A stretch of DNA of 64,000 bases, from positions 4,043,001 through 4,107,000 of the forward strand of contig JBBMOA010000022.1 of assembly GCA_037954235.1 (NCBI GenBank), written 5' to 3'. The first letter of the stretch is position 1. Each line of letters starts with the position of its first letter. The position numbers were made by a program, and so were the translations under genes. This document shows positions 29,198 through 43,000 of the stretch, in pieces. The notes under the pieces are model-generated. The model had not been told where the DNA came from, ran no database searches, and worked only from the letters and a program-made list of their open reading frames with translations. This DNA is from Aulostomus chinensis (Eukaryota > Chordata > Actinopteri > Syngnathiformes > Aulostomidae).

Positions 29198-32100
29198 GTG
29201 TGTGTGGACACTCGGACAAAAGCCTGCTGCCTCAATGTTGGCCAAAAGCTCTGCTGGTCAGACTTAATGAACCTTACCCCCCCTTCCATAACACACGCCA
29301 CCCATCCCCCCGTGGACCTCTCCCCTCTCCAACTCCACCTTGGCCTGCAGTGGCTCTGTCACTGGTGATATTGACGCCCCCCCCCCCCCCCCCCCAACCC
29401 CACCGCTACCGCCACCTCCCCTCGCCCCCCCTCTCCACCTCCTCCTGCTTGGCCGGCAACTGCTGTTGTCCACATCTCACCTCATCCATAGTAGACAGTA
29501 TTGATTTTCAGCACAGAAAATAAAAAAGGCCATGAATTTTAATGCCTCGCTGTCTGTTTGTCTGTCTGTCGCCCACCCTCTTTCCCTCTGCCCCCCCACA
29601 CTCTCTCAGTACTCTTTACCTCCTCTCCTTTTATTCTCAGAGCCATCTCTCTTCCTCTGATGTATCTCTCTGTCCATCCCTTCCTCTTTCACTTTTATTC
29701 TTTGACCAATTCTCTGTCTCTCCTTATCTGTTCTATCACTCTCTCTCGCTCGCTCTCCCTGTCCTTTCACTACCCATCACAATCCCCCTGTCCTCTCTTT
29801 CTTTCGCTCATTTTTTTTTTCCTGGGGGAAGGATAGGAGAAGAGGAAAAAAAAGTGGGGAGGCAAGTGTGGAGGATGCTGTGATACGTGTGTGTGTGTGT
29901 GTGTGTGTCAGGTCAAAGCTCATACAGCTTGTTAACTAATCTGAGTGCGAGGGAGGAAGAGTGCATGATGGGATTTGGGAAAAATGCCAATATCTGTTGA
30001 TTAAAAAAAACCCCTCTCTTATGTCTTATTAAAAGGTTCGCTCATTAAAAAGCCAACAGGCAGTATCTGATCGTTATTTTTTTGAACCACTTTGGTTTTT
30101 TTATATCTGACGCAAATTCATGCCAGTGAGCTTTTTCATGCTTTCTTACCTTTCAAGGAGAGATGTATCGGATTTTATTCTTGTTTTTAGAGGGTTATTA
30201 AGCTTGAGCGTAACCTCCGGTGACTGCTACATTTGAAGCAGTCTAATGCTGAACGAAATGTGGATATTTTATACATGAAGTGCAGTAAATATTGTATGTA
30301 ATTTTTATTAATGAGAGGGTCAAAACAAAGCAGTGAGGAGAGGAGAAATGACAGCTTTAACAGGTTGGAATATGAAAGAAGACGGTGGCAGATTGCACGC
30401 TCCTGTCAGGGCTGACAACACGCCATTTTTATTGAACAAGAAATCTGTTTTTGCTGTTGATTATTTAATACGTAAAGACAAAATTCTAAAATTGTGATAT
30501 CAGGGTTTTCCTGGATTATAACTCACTTAGTGGAGCAACAGGAAGATTTTGGCTGCAGCAAGTAAAAAGAGACTAATTCATGGCTCCATGGACTCCCCTG
30601 GGCAGCGGTGCAATTTTTCAAAATACACAAAAATGAATCCTGTGCACCATCAGTTAGTCTAAACCATCTGCTGACTGCATGTTTATCTCATACCAATACA
30701 CAGCTGCTGCCTTTAAAATAACTGTAATGTGCATCACACCGGCGGTCAGATACATACACACTTTTGCAGTCTTGGAGGATAACAACACTACCAAATCTGT
30801 AAAATCATCTAGACTCCTGAGTGCAGTTCTTATAAATATCTCAATGGCACCGTACAAAAGTCAACATTTGCAGGATGTCATAGTTCAGGTGAGTCAAGCA
30901 CGCACATTACCACAAATATTTCAAACAAACCCAGAGAAAACAGGGCTGGGTGATAAGGACACTATCAAATATCACAACATTTTTGATATAAAACATCAAT
31001 ATCAGGATTGTGGCACTGATGTAGGGATGAGCATTGCCTCTTTCACAAAAAATTAACACATGAAAGTTTGATAACCATCAGTAACGTGGATAGGAAAAGC
31101 TCAAACAGCTACAACAGTCTCATGGGTTTTTAAAACTACAGTTACTTTACTGTACTGCAGCCTTTGGAACCCGAAGACGGCGACAGCGATGTCACGATAC
31201 AGCGACATCCCAAATCTAAGACCATGTCGAGTCCAACATCACTGTACCCCAATACTGAGTAGAGCTTAATATTGTAGGCCAGCTCTGATAGATTCTAATG
31301 GGTCAGACAAATAGTTTGAATTTGTCTGGCTTTAATTGGTCAACTTTCTGTACATGTACAAAATGTTGTGGGGAAAAAAGTTGCTTCGTTGTGTTAGATT
31401 GACTAAAACTGGACATCTAAAATACACAGAAACATGTTAGCGCAACTGAAGTTGTGCTTTTCAGAGTTGGACTAACACATCAGGTGAATGTGGTTGTGGA
31501 TGGATTCACCCAGGCATGAAAACTCTTCAAACGGCCCCCAACTGGGCTTCTGCACGTGTAACCTGGAATTCAAAGAGCTGACCGTCAGAGGAGGTGTCAT
31601 CCTGGCGGGTGCTCCGGTGATGACAACCCTTTTCTGAGAAGACTCGGAGAGCAACTGTGTGATCAGCTTAAAGAGATGCTGATTCTTCTGTGGCAGCCGC
31701 CATTCAACAGGACCAAATTGCCAAATGGGTTTGGTATCTGACCACAAAATGTGTAGCAGAGGTCTGATCACAACAAGCTACACACGTCCATGCCACTACC
31801 TGTTGCTATCATACTTGTGTAAATGAATCGATTCTCGCTTGATTTTTTTTTTTGGTATACGTGTCCAGTTCAATGGCCTAATAGAGCTTTAACTACAGCT
31901 GGATTGCAGCTGAGCAGATAAACCCACTGTGTGTCATAGTGGTCTAAATATTGTTTCCTCACACAATAAATTCCAAGTTACGCTTCATTCCTTTGTTTGT
32001 TTCGAATCATTTTTCTGCCTTCGAGTCCAGTAGAAGCTCATCTGGAACTAAACAGTGGGCGAGTCCGTGCAGCGACTGTACATCTAAGTACAACCATTAG

Positions 32101-35100
32101 CAGCTGGCTAGATTTGGCTCTTCGAGGGCAAAAGTCATTCTCCATTTGTTGACTAACCTTCAGGCCACCTCAATCAACTGTCAATTGGGATGCTTTCAAA
32201 ACAAACTCCAGCCCATTATCTGCCAGAATGCCACAAACACAAGCAGAGGGTTAAATGTCAGATGCCTGAAAAAAATTGTTTTCCCACTTAACGTATCCTT
32301 GGACTTTGTGAGGCTCTACTGTAGAGGAATGTTACTTTATGTGTTTTCATTAAGATACGAGAAAAACATTGAGATATTTATATGCCTTCTGAGGATAATG
32401 TGCGTGGAATGTGTGTACGGGGCTGAGATTTCTTTTCTTTTCTTTCTTTTTTGTTCACACTGAGTGGGTGTTTTCTTATGTGGCCTACATTGGGACAACT
32501 GAGGTATTTTTCAGTTTAACAAAGGCATCTCTATTGTTACTAGATGGCAAATTTATTGCTTTCACCTAGTATACAAATTGAAGGACAGTGTGTATCAATG
32601 TTTGTGTCTCATATACACTTAGTTAGTGGGGATATTTTATACCGAATAAAAACAAAAATTTAACGTTTCAGGCCGCACCAAACTTCATTCCTGAATATAA
32701 AATCTAGACACTTCTAGCATCCTTAGAGCAAAAATAATATTTCTACAAAACGCACAGAGCTAAAAGCATCACTTTCATGCTTTCCTCACTAACAATACAC
32801 TTAAACACAAGGAGCCACCCAATCCTGTTAATCCACTCATCCCTTCAATGTCAAGTCCACCGTCTGTGCGTCCGTCTGGCCGGCTAACCCCGGCCCCACC
32901 CACCTTCCCTGACCCCGAGACCCCACAGTCACCAACCCCCCATGTCAGGCCACTCCCTGAAGGCTACAATGGCTGACACAAACGGAGCGATTCAAGATCG
33001 TAATGATTGTCAAATCCAAACTGCCAATACTCAATCAATACCGCAGTGTTAAATAAATAGAAGCTGTGAACGTGTTGAGGTTTTTTGAAACGGGACAGAA
33101 ACTGAACCTTTTCAAGGCAAGAACGGGTAGAAACACTAGCGTTAATGTAACTGACCAGAGCCCACAGCTAAATTAAATGCAGCCTAACACTAATGACGCT
33201 AATACAACCTGTGCTTCTCCTACTCTGACAAGTCAAAATGTCTGACGTGGAAATGACATCTGATATTTAGGGGACATTTCCCTCCTCTTTACTTTAACCA
33301 TTGAGAGTCTTCATCTCAGTTATAAACCAAATTAAATACAATCAAATATCCCCTTTAATCACCCAGGGTTACAAGGTTCTCTGATAGGATTTCAATGCTT
33401 AATAGCAGATTAAAACACCCAACAACAGACGTGTTTGTCAGAGTGACCCCAGCGTCTGACCCATCCCCATCCCCACAACACTGGTCTCACTGACCTCCTG
33501 TAAAAACGAGCAGCCAAACACTGGTTCCCCTCCCTCCCTCCTCCTCTCCCTCCCCCAGTCCCTGCTGCCCGCCTGCCTGGCCTGTTGTGGCCTGGCCCCT
33601 GATGGCCTGGCCTGTCCCAGGACTTGAACTTGAGACGTGACACAACAGCCTGGCCAGGCGTGGACGGATGAAAGAGAAGAATAGGCTGGTGACGGGTCGC
33701 TTGCATATGAATCACTGGGTCAACTGAGAGGGGAGGGTTGGGGTGAGGGGGTTAAGGGTAAAGGTCAACCCCCCAGCATCCTAGGGTCCCGCACAGACCG
33801 CTCCCTAACTGACGAGCAGACAAAGGAGATGAGGAGGGGGGCTCAGGATGACACGGGGAGCTGGGCGCTCGGACCCCTGCTAACCCCCCCCCCCCTCCAG
33901 AGGAAGGAGGGAGGGTGGGGGGCTGGGAACACACATAAACACACATATGGAAGAGCACACACAGGCAGATGCACTGGGCAAACACACTTAGGCTCACTTG
34001 TGCCACTGCTGAAGTACAAAAGCACTCGCTCGGACACACACACAAACACACGCTAAGCCCATTTCATCTGAAAACACACACACACACACACACACACCAA
34101 ACCTCAACTCACATGAATGAACACACAGACGACATTTGCATCAATATTTCATCATATTCAAATGCTATCATTTGTGCGCGCTGCTGCGATGAACACGGGT
34201 CACTTTGTGCTCACTGACAAAATCATTTTCATGCTACTTAGAATTTTGAAAAGCGTACATTCAGACTGTTGTTTCACCTTTCGTTTAAATTCACATGCTG
34301 GATATGAAATCACGCAAGCCAAAATTCCTTATTAAAAACTTGATGTGTAGAAAAATGACACGTTGAATACGTCCTATTTCTTACAGTTCCTGCTGGGAGT
34401 GACCAGCTAATCAGAGACCTCCTGAGATCACATGATTTCCTTGTATGGCTCATGTTGATCCTGAGAAAGATCCCAGATTTCTGTCACTACGCAGCCTGAT
34501 CTGAGAAAAGATCCATCACCCTCTGAGCAGAATGAGGAAATGCAACAATCCAGTATCATCTCTGTCGCCTCCTCTATTAGGGTTACTGTGATTAACACAC
34601 AGCTTAAACGTCATTTCATCCGGGCCGTTACCCAATCAGCCCTGACGCAAGACGCGCTCTGCCTTTAACAATTGATGCAACACACGCATCATTCTAGGTG
34701 TTCTTTATTGATCTTTAAAAAAAAAAAAAATTTCAATAAAATAAAAGGGCAAATGTGAGTCATGTGACAAGGAAGCCAACAGACTAAGTTTATTTCATGT
34801 TTTTGTCCGTTACAGAGAAATAGAGGTTTTCAAGAACGTTCACTGTTTTATTATTTGATTATTTACAACGATGTAGTTGGTTTTACTAGGGATTTGCTAT
34901 TCTAAATGGGTTGAATACTGAGAGAAAGCACCAGTCATAATAGCCAGAGCAGGCAGATTATCAGCAGAAGCGGATCAAAAACACGGTGGCATGTGATTTG
35001 ATCTGTATTCTGGAATTCGACAACTGAGTTCAACTTGGTGCAAATGAACTGAATCCTTTGTCTTCCCCAGTAATGGATGACTGACAGACTGTCTGAGTGA

Positions 35101-35168
35101 GCTGCCATCCTACCATGTTCTCTGACCCTGACAAGACTGGAGCTGCAGAGCCGGTAGCAGAAAACAAC

Positions 35169-35211
<43 letters not shown>

Positions 35212-35317
35212 GCGAACATGACGATGGTCATCGGTGATCCCTCAATGCCTCGGGCGAACACTAGCTAAATGTACCTCACTCAGTCAGCGAGACACTGACA
35301 TGGATAGAGGCTCTGCA

Positions 35318-35349
<32 letters not shown>

Positions 35350-36296
35350 TGTAAAAAGTCACGTATCCAGATAGCGATAGCTGTGTAGCTCCAACCACGA
35401 TATTTAAGCCGTACTGCTGTGTTGTGTGCTATCACCACTGGTGCTGCTGCTGTGTCGGGGAGATAGATAGGAGGATTGGGTTAGGCCGGGGCCCTTTTAA
35501 ACCCCCAGAGAGCAGAAAGAGAGTGAGTGCTGGGCCTAAATGCAGAATCTCCTTAGCTTATACCCCCGAGGGATGCAGACACAGGGCCATTTTCTGGGAG
35601 AGAATCATGCCGCCAAGCGGACAGTGGATTTACCATATTCATACCACTCTTTAGAGAGGAAGGGGGAGGAGGAAGAGGATCTTCACCTGTCCCATTTCAC
35701 TGCTATGACTGCATGTGGCTGCACCAGCTCACATGGCCGCTAAAACCCCTAGGGGGAACCATTAAGGAGAACCTCGCTCACTCACCACATTTCTCTCCCT
35801 CACCCCCCCCCCCCCCATTTCTGTGTCCCTCCCTTCCCTGTATGTCCCTGCCGCCCTTTTTCATATGAAGTATGAAGCCTTTCTCATTCATTCCATATCC
35901 CCACTAATAAGACGGGGTGGTTCAGTCAAGGCCAAAACTAAAATCCAGCAATATCGCCTGTCTGTATGTAGAAGTGGCAGGAATAAAAGGGGCATAGAGG
36001 TGTAAACAGCTATTTTCCATTCACAGACCTTGATGAAAGATGTGTAGCAGCTAAAAAACAGCCTGGTGCCGCTGGCAGAATGGAAGAAAACAGCCCAGAT
36101 TCATATCAATGGTTTTGATTGAAGTAGCGGGAGAAACCAGCTGGAGGACAGTTTGTCAGCGGTGTCAGCATGCATGTGTGTATGTGTGTGTGTGAGTGCC
36201 AGGATTGGGATTTGTCAAAAGATTTGTTTAGATATCTGTGCGGAATGTGTGGTGCCAGTACATGCTTAAGTGTGTATTTTTTTGTATATACTCCTC

Positions 36297-36339
<43 letters not shown>

Positions 36340-39300
36340 CGGAGAGAGAGAAAGAGAGGGAGAAAGAGAGGATTGAGGTGAGGAGTGTTAGGGAGAGAGG
36401 GGCAGCCAGGCTAACAGATTCATATCCAATATGAAGAGGTTAAAGTGACGAGTCCAATCCTCCCTACAGAGCAAAGAGAGAATGAGATTGAGATGCGGGA
36501 GGAGGAGGAAAGAAAGGAGGGAGGAAGAAAAGGAGGAGGAGAAAGGAGGGGTGTAGTACAACAGATTAATTTCATTTCTGGACTGAGCACTCCTCTGCAG
36601 GAGGAAAAAAAAGCAGAGGATAATAAAAGAGGATAAAAAAGGGAGAGCGGAGGGGGGCAGTGATAAGGAGGAGAGCTGGGAGGAGAGAAAAAAGGCTAAA
36701 GAAAAAGGAGTTTTTTCCTCCTTTATCTGATGTAGTAAATGTGTGTGTACTGTATGTGGGAGAGATTGGAGCTGCGGAGTGTGAAGATGATTATATGTTC
36801 AAAACCGCTTGTGAATATGTCCGTCCTCTGTGTGTCTTGGGGGGGGGGGGGTGTAGCAACTTCAGTCTGACTAATGTGCTTTAAATCATGCAGAGCGGCT
36901 GAAAAAGCAGCAGTTGACTGCAGCTTTGAATGTGAAGCTCTTAATAAATGTGCCTTATTTTATGACGCAGTGAAACCTGAAAGAGCCAATTCCCCCCCCC
37001 ACCCCTCATTTTTACATAGCGCAGAGAGCATCCACCTCCCTGCTGGTTCTGCTCCTCAACAAATTTCTAAACAAAAACAGAAAACAAAAAAATACAAAAC
37101 CCTACATCATGTAGCTTATGTTCTCCTGTTCAGAAGCTTTCAGTACCAGTACCAGCAACCTTTTGGTTGCTAGGTAACCTTGCTAACCAACAAGCTTATG
37201 TGTTTCTGTCCTGTTCAGGTTAAGGGGTATCAGAATACATGCTATGACAGAAGAATAAACCAATGCCAAACTGTGTACTCACCAATGCTTGAAAATATGC
37301 TGGTGAACTTGAGGTAATATTCCTCACTCATAGGCTGTTAAAAATCAATGAGCTGAGATGTTCAGGAGATGTTAATTTCAGGAGTTCTTTAAGTACAAGA
37401 CGAGGAAGAATAATGTTCCCACGTTAGCCAAACTGCTACTGCAGGCACATTCGTGCCCCAAAGCCCAGTTGGTTCGACTGGTGCAATCGCTCCCCTTTCC
37501 TAACCCTGGCACGGTGGGAGCAGGTGGGCTACAGCGTGGTACCGATCAATGAGCACGGACCTGAACATGGACCGGATGTATACTGGCAGCTCAGTGGACA
37601 AACAGGATAAATTCCAGTGGTTCAATGCTCTGACTAAAATAACCGGCTGCCTCAAACCAAGAAGAGGATCGACGGTTTTGGAGAACGCCATCGACTCTAT
37701 GGAGAAATGAAGACCTCATAGGGCAGTGAGTAGTGTCAGCCTAAGCTAGCTGTTATTGACATCAATGCTGCGCAGGTGCAAACCTTTCCCCTTCAGTACA
37801 GCGTGTGTGTTGTGTTACTGTGTAACTCAGTGATAACACAGGATCAGGCCCAGTGTGTACCCTTAATTTCCTATTCATGCAGCTGGTAATTAGGGAAAAC
37901 TCTTACTTGGGAAAATCCCAAGGAGCAGCAAAACTTGACCGTTAGCTTAGCCAGAATACCAACGTTACAAGCCATTAAAAAAAAAAAAAAGAGTTGTATG
38001 ATGAAGAAAAATTTCAAAGTGGAAAATACCCTTTAACATCACAATCACCTGCACTGAGTGTGACCTAAACTGATGGTTATGATTAATGATTATTTGTCCG
38101 CAGAGCAAGTACGTTTCTTCTCTTCCACCGCTGCCATGGGTCCACTGATGTCAAAGATGCTTGAGTACTCAAAAACCCTGTAGCTGAACACTCTGAGATG
38201 AGGCAGCAGTCACGTACACTGCATGGTGCTCAAACCTTTGCCCCGAGAGTAGCCTACATGTTTCATTCAGGGCCTGAATTGTTCCGGCTGCAGGTTTTTC
38301 CAACTCACCCAGATGGTCATGACCACAATTGCTGGGTTTGAATCATCAGCTTTACATGTTAACGGAAACCTCAAGAGCTTGCACTCACAGACCCGCACCT
38401 TTTTAATGAAAATTAAAAGTCTACTACACTGCAACACTGCTGAGGGCTTCACTGTACCATTGTTAAACACTGGTGCAAAATGGAAGTTCCACCAAGAAGC
38501 ACTTGCTCTTTCCATCTGAGTGCCTTTGACCAAAACCTGGTATTTACTCTTGATGCTCTAGACAGGTGAAAGATTTTAGGCTATTACACCTCCAGTATAG
38601 CAGTTAGAGGTGCTTCACTGCGACATCATGTCATCTGTATTTCGCCAGTTATCTATGATGAATAAGAAAATTACACCTTCACACAACAAAATGGACCCAG
38701 AGATGCAAGGAACACAGCCTGCAGCTGTGTTATGGTGGATTGACTGCTTTAGCTCACATGGCACTCAAAAAGCATCCAAACTAGATCCGTTGTGTGTATT
38801 AGATGCAGCATATACAGCTCAATCATGCGCTCGCACACGACTTTACTCAATCTGTTTTTAAAGCCCGATGAAACTGCAGCTCTGCCACATTTCTGCAGTG
38901 TGTTGACAGCCGAGGCAACAGGATCAGAAGTCCAAAAGACAATCTGAATTCACATCAAAACTGTGAATGTGAACAGCATAGGCTCTCGCTGGTCGACATG
39001 TTACACGAGTCGGGGGGGGGGGGGGGGATTTTGTATGTGACTTCAATTACTCAAAGCTGTAAATCAATACTGTGTTAGCTTCGCAAAACTGCTATCAACA
39101 CTAGGGTGACATAGACATAGATACAGTGATGTGCCAGCAGAGAAGACGGGACAGTGACGACAGTATTCCAAGTAATATGTGAAAGGGTAAAAGAATTTTA
39201 GTCAAGTCAGAAAAGGGGCAAGTAAATCGTCTGAATTTAAAGCAGAGTGCAAAGAAACAATGCAGCGATAGCTTGGCAACGAACTACATGCACGATTGTG

Positions 39301-40039
39301 GTACGAGACAGAAATTTCAGAATAAGGCTCTCAAAGACCGCTCTGATTACACACTAATTCACAACATCCTTGTACAAATTAAACTACAAGATCTTTATGC
39401 TCACAGAGTTAGCTTCTGCTGTTCTTATCTTCCATGTTTGTGTACTTTTATTCTGACAGCGAGGTGCAATGGCAGCGTAATAGTCCCATGCCAAAGAGGG
39501 AGTGTAAAAGGGGCTAACAGCGAGATAACCATATCACTGCTTTTATTTTGAAGGCAGAATCACTGCACTGAACAAAGAAGTCTGCACTCTGTCGCCTGCT
39601 TTTCAGAGGTTTTATTACAGACACCAGTGGTCACTACTGTAAATGCGGTTCTATAAACGCTTCTTTTGGTCCAGCACCAGACTTAATGTCATGAATGTGT
39701 GCACCCACTGGTTTTTAAAGATCACGACAAAGGAAATGATTTTGTAGGCTTTTTTTTTTTTTTTTGGAGCATGTACAGATTTCAAAATGCTTATTTCATT
39801 TAAGGCTTGGAGAATGAGTTGATTGGTCTACAGAAGGCCAGATCCCTTATTAAAACAAGAAATAACTCTTTCAGGTAGTTGTTACTGGTGGATGTCCAGG
39901 TCTGGTGGATGTTACAATTAGAAGCAGAAGCAGCAGCTGTACAGTCTGACAAAAACACCTCCCAAAACCTCTTGATCTCTTAGTCTGGCGACAGCATATG
40001 TAGGCGAAAATGAGTCACTGAGTGCATGTATGTATTCAA

Positions 40040-40077
<38 letters not shown>

Positions 40078-43000
40078 GGAGGTTAGTTGAGTACAACAGA
40101 CTGCAGCACTAACCAAAGCACTCAGATTTATTAAAAAGGGCCGGACCCAGAGCCTGCTCCACGCCCCCCCCCCCCAATCCTCTATTGTTGTTGTCACTTT
40201 ACTTCGGTCTCTGTGCATACATGCAGCCCCCCCCATCCACCATGATATTACGTTTTTTTACTAAAAACCCTTCATAGTCACTGCTGTTCCCTCAATAAGA
40301 CAGGAGAGGAGGGGTCGAGGGGAGGAAGGACGTGGTGTTCCTGAGGTAAATGGGGACCCCTGCCCCTCCTCCCTATCCATCCTCCCCTCTCCTCACACAC
40401 CCCTTCCCCCCCCCCCCACGTTCATTACCATAACTCCTGTCTGCTAAATTAAATTGGTGATTCTAAATCTCCCCTCTTACCCCCAAAACAGCGCTGACCA
40501 CCAGCCAAGGGGACGGACAAGTGGAGAGGAGAGACAAAAGAGGCAGAATCCAATCCAACTAACCCCACTTTTGTCGTCCGACTTTATTAGCTAAATGTAT
40601 CAGCAGTGGGAAGAGACGCATTGTTGGCTGTGGGGATTCATATTGCTTAGGAACACACACACACACACACACACACACACGCGCACACGCACAAAAGGGC
40701 CACACAAAGGACATGTGACGACTCTCTGCATGTGGTTTATTCGATACAAACTATGTTGCAAGCATAAAACATCCCTGCGGTGCTGCAAACGGTGAGATTA
40801 CATTACAGTGGCACACATAAACATGCAAACACTAAGAAGTGCACTTGAGCAAACACACAGGCACAGAGACGGAGCTCTGCTTGTCCACGGCCATGTCGAT
40901 TTTTTTAACCCCCCCCCCCAAAAAGTCTTCCAGCTGGTAGAAAGCTGAATCAGCTTCCTGAGACCAACAGTGAGGTCCGATTCAGTAAGTCAGACACCTC
41001 CCCACAAGCACACATAAAAACTGTTAAAAAATGTTAAGTTCTCTATAAAAAAACAAAACAAAACAACAACAACAACAACAACAGCAAAAATGTTCCGCTT
41101 ACAAGTTGCTACACTTTTAAGAAAATGCTCAACACAGAAGAAATTGTGCTGCTACAAGCCTGAACTCTATTCCCTGTATCTGAGAGTTGGTTTGGCTCAC
41201 TGGCGGCAGAAAACTGACCAACAGATTTCTGTGGAAGTCGGCAGATAAAGACGGGTCGTGGGCCTAAGACATACAGATGACATACTGCTGGTGATCTGGG
41301 ATTAGGTGTATAAGACGATTATCTTTTTTTTTTTCTTTTTTTTTAGCTATAACTGTGGAATTTAGGAGTTAAAGTCTTGATTCTTAATCCAGAGGGTATA
41401 TGGGGTCGAAAAAGCAATTTACCTGGAAATTAAAGAGCGTAAGTGCTTATGTCTCCAGTCTGTCACTGGTTTTTGACATTTTCTGTTAGCTTTGGAGCTC
41501 TTCAGGTGCTTAAATGGTAATTTTAAAGTTGGGCAATCCCTTGAATTAGCTAATAAAATTACATTTTAATCCTGCGTCCCCTAACATGTAAGTTTTTTTA
41601 TTAGTCTTGTCCATCGTATTTTCAAGGCGGAATCCCTCTCTTTTCTCATTCATGTGTTTGATAATCAAACCTGTGTATTCATTCTGGGTCTGATGAGAGT
41701 GTTTTAAAACCTACAAGTTATACGCTGACATGCAACCTAACAGAGCTAGCTATTCTGTCTGACTAAAAGGTGATGAATTCTCAACAGAAGTTGATTCTCT
41801 TCTCTTTGTAGCCTCCTTTCTTCCGGTCTAACACAGCCGGTGGCTCGGCATGCCAAGGCAGAGCAATAGACCGACGGAAGCATCCAGAAGAGGGATACGA
41901 GGCGTGTGACCAGCTATGAGACGAGTGATTGGGCACACGGTTCTTTATGGCATTTATGTGTGCCGAGGACAAAGACTATCGATGGACACCTTGTTGGACA
42001 AAGGGGCAGCACATGCTGAGTGCATTCGATTAGGGATGTGCATTGGTGTTAAACCAAAAAGGGCCCCCTCCTGTGCTTCCGATTCATTATTTATTGGGGG
42101 TGTAAAATGGACATTGGCCTGTACACGAGCACCCACACACACAAACACAAACACAAACACATGCAAGTCATCAGGGGTGCACAAATCTTGACACACAAAC
42201 CGGGTATAAATACTCTGTAAGTACACTGGTCATCAGGTTTACACACACACACACACATACATACCAGCGATCTACCAATAAATGGCAGCAAACACACGCT
42301 TACATATGATAGTCAATTATGACTCCAAAGAGAGCGAGAGACACTGGGCGGTCAAATATACCCGAGTACACCCGATTTAGCCCTTAATGGTTCTGTGACC
42401 ATCAAGAGTGCAAGACTGTCCAATGGTGGGTGCAGGAGTGTGTTTGTTGTTTGTGTGGAGGAGGACAGTGCTTACCTAGATACCTCTCCTTCCATATGTG
42501 TGTCTAATGGCCTATGAATGTTTCCACGGTAACAATGATAGTTTGAACTGCTTGGATGGACCTACATATGGACAGCAGCAGAGGGGAAGCAGAGTTCAGG
42601 TGACCATATTTGGTTATAGGGGGGATTTTTTTATGTCATATCAGCACAGCAGGTAGCATCCATGGTGTGAAATTGCTTTTATTATCTATGTGTAAGAAAG
42701 ACAAAAGGTGTGCAAGTGTGTGCTCACGGCTGCATGCAGAGGTTCGTGCAAGACTGAGGTTATAAAACATGAAGTTATTTTTTACGGATTTATATTTTCA
42801 TGAAAAATACATGGTTTCGGTTCTATCAGCTTCTTTATTCGGTTGGCAAACAAGATTATCTCTTAAGTTTTTATTACTGACTTCAATAAATGAAATAGAA
42901 GATATTTTCAAGGAAACTCTGAGATGTCACTGATCCAAAACATTAATCTGAGGTGAACTCATCGTATAAAAAGTGTGGAAAAAATGGTTGAATATGGCTT

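Noticed and set aside
29542..29883. Ser/Leu-rich ORFs in a pyrimidine tract
   Set aside because: Composition artefact of CTCT/TCTG-rich sequence.
36445..36636. Glu/Lys/Gly-rich ORF
   Set aside because: A direct product of the purine-rich repeat tract.
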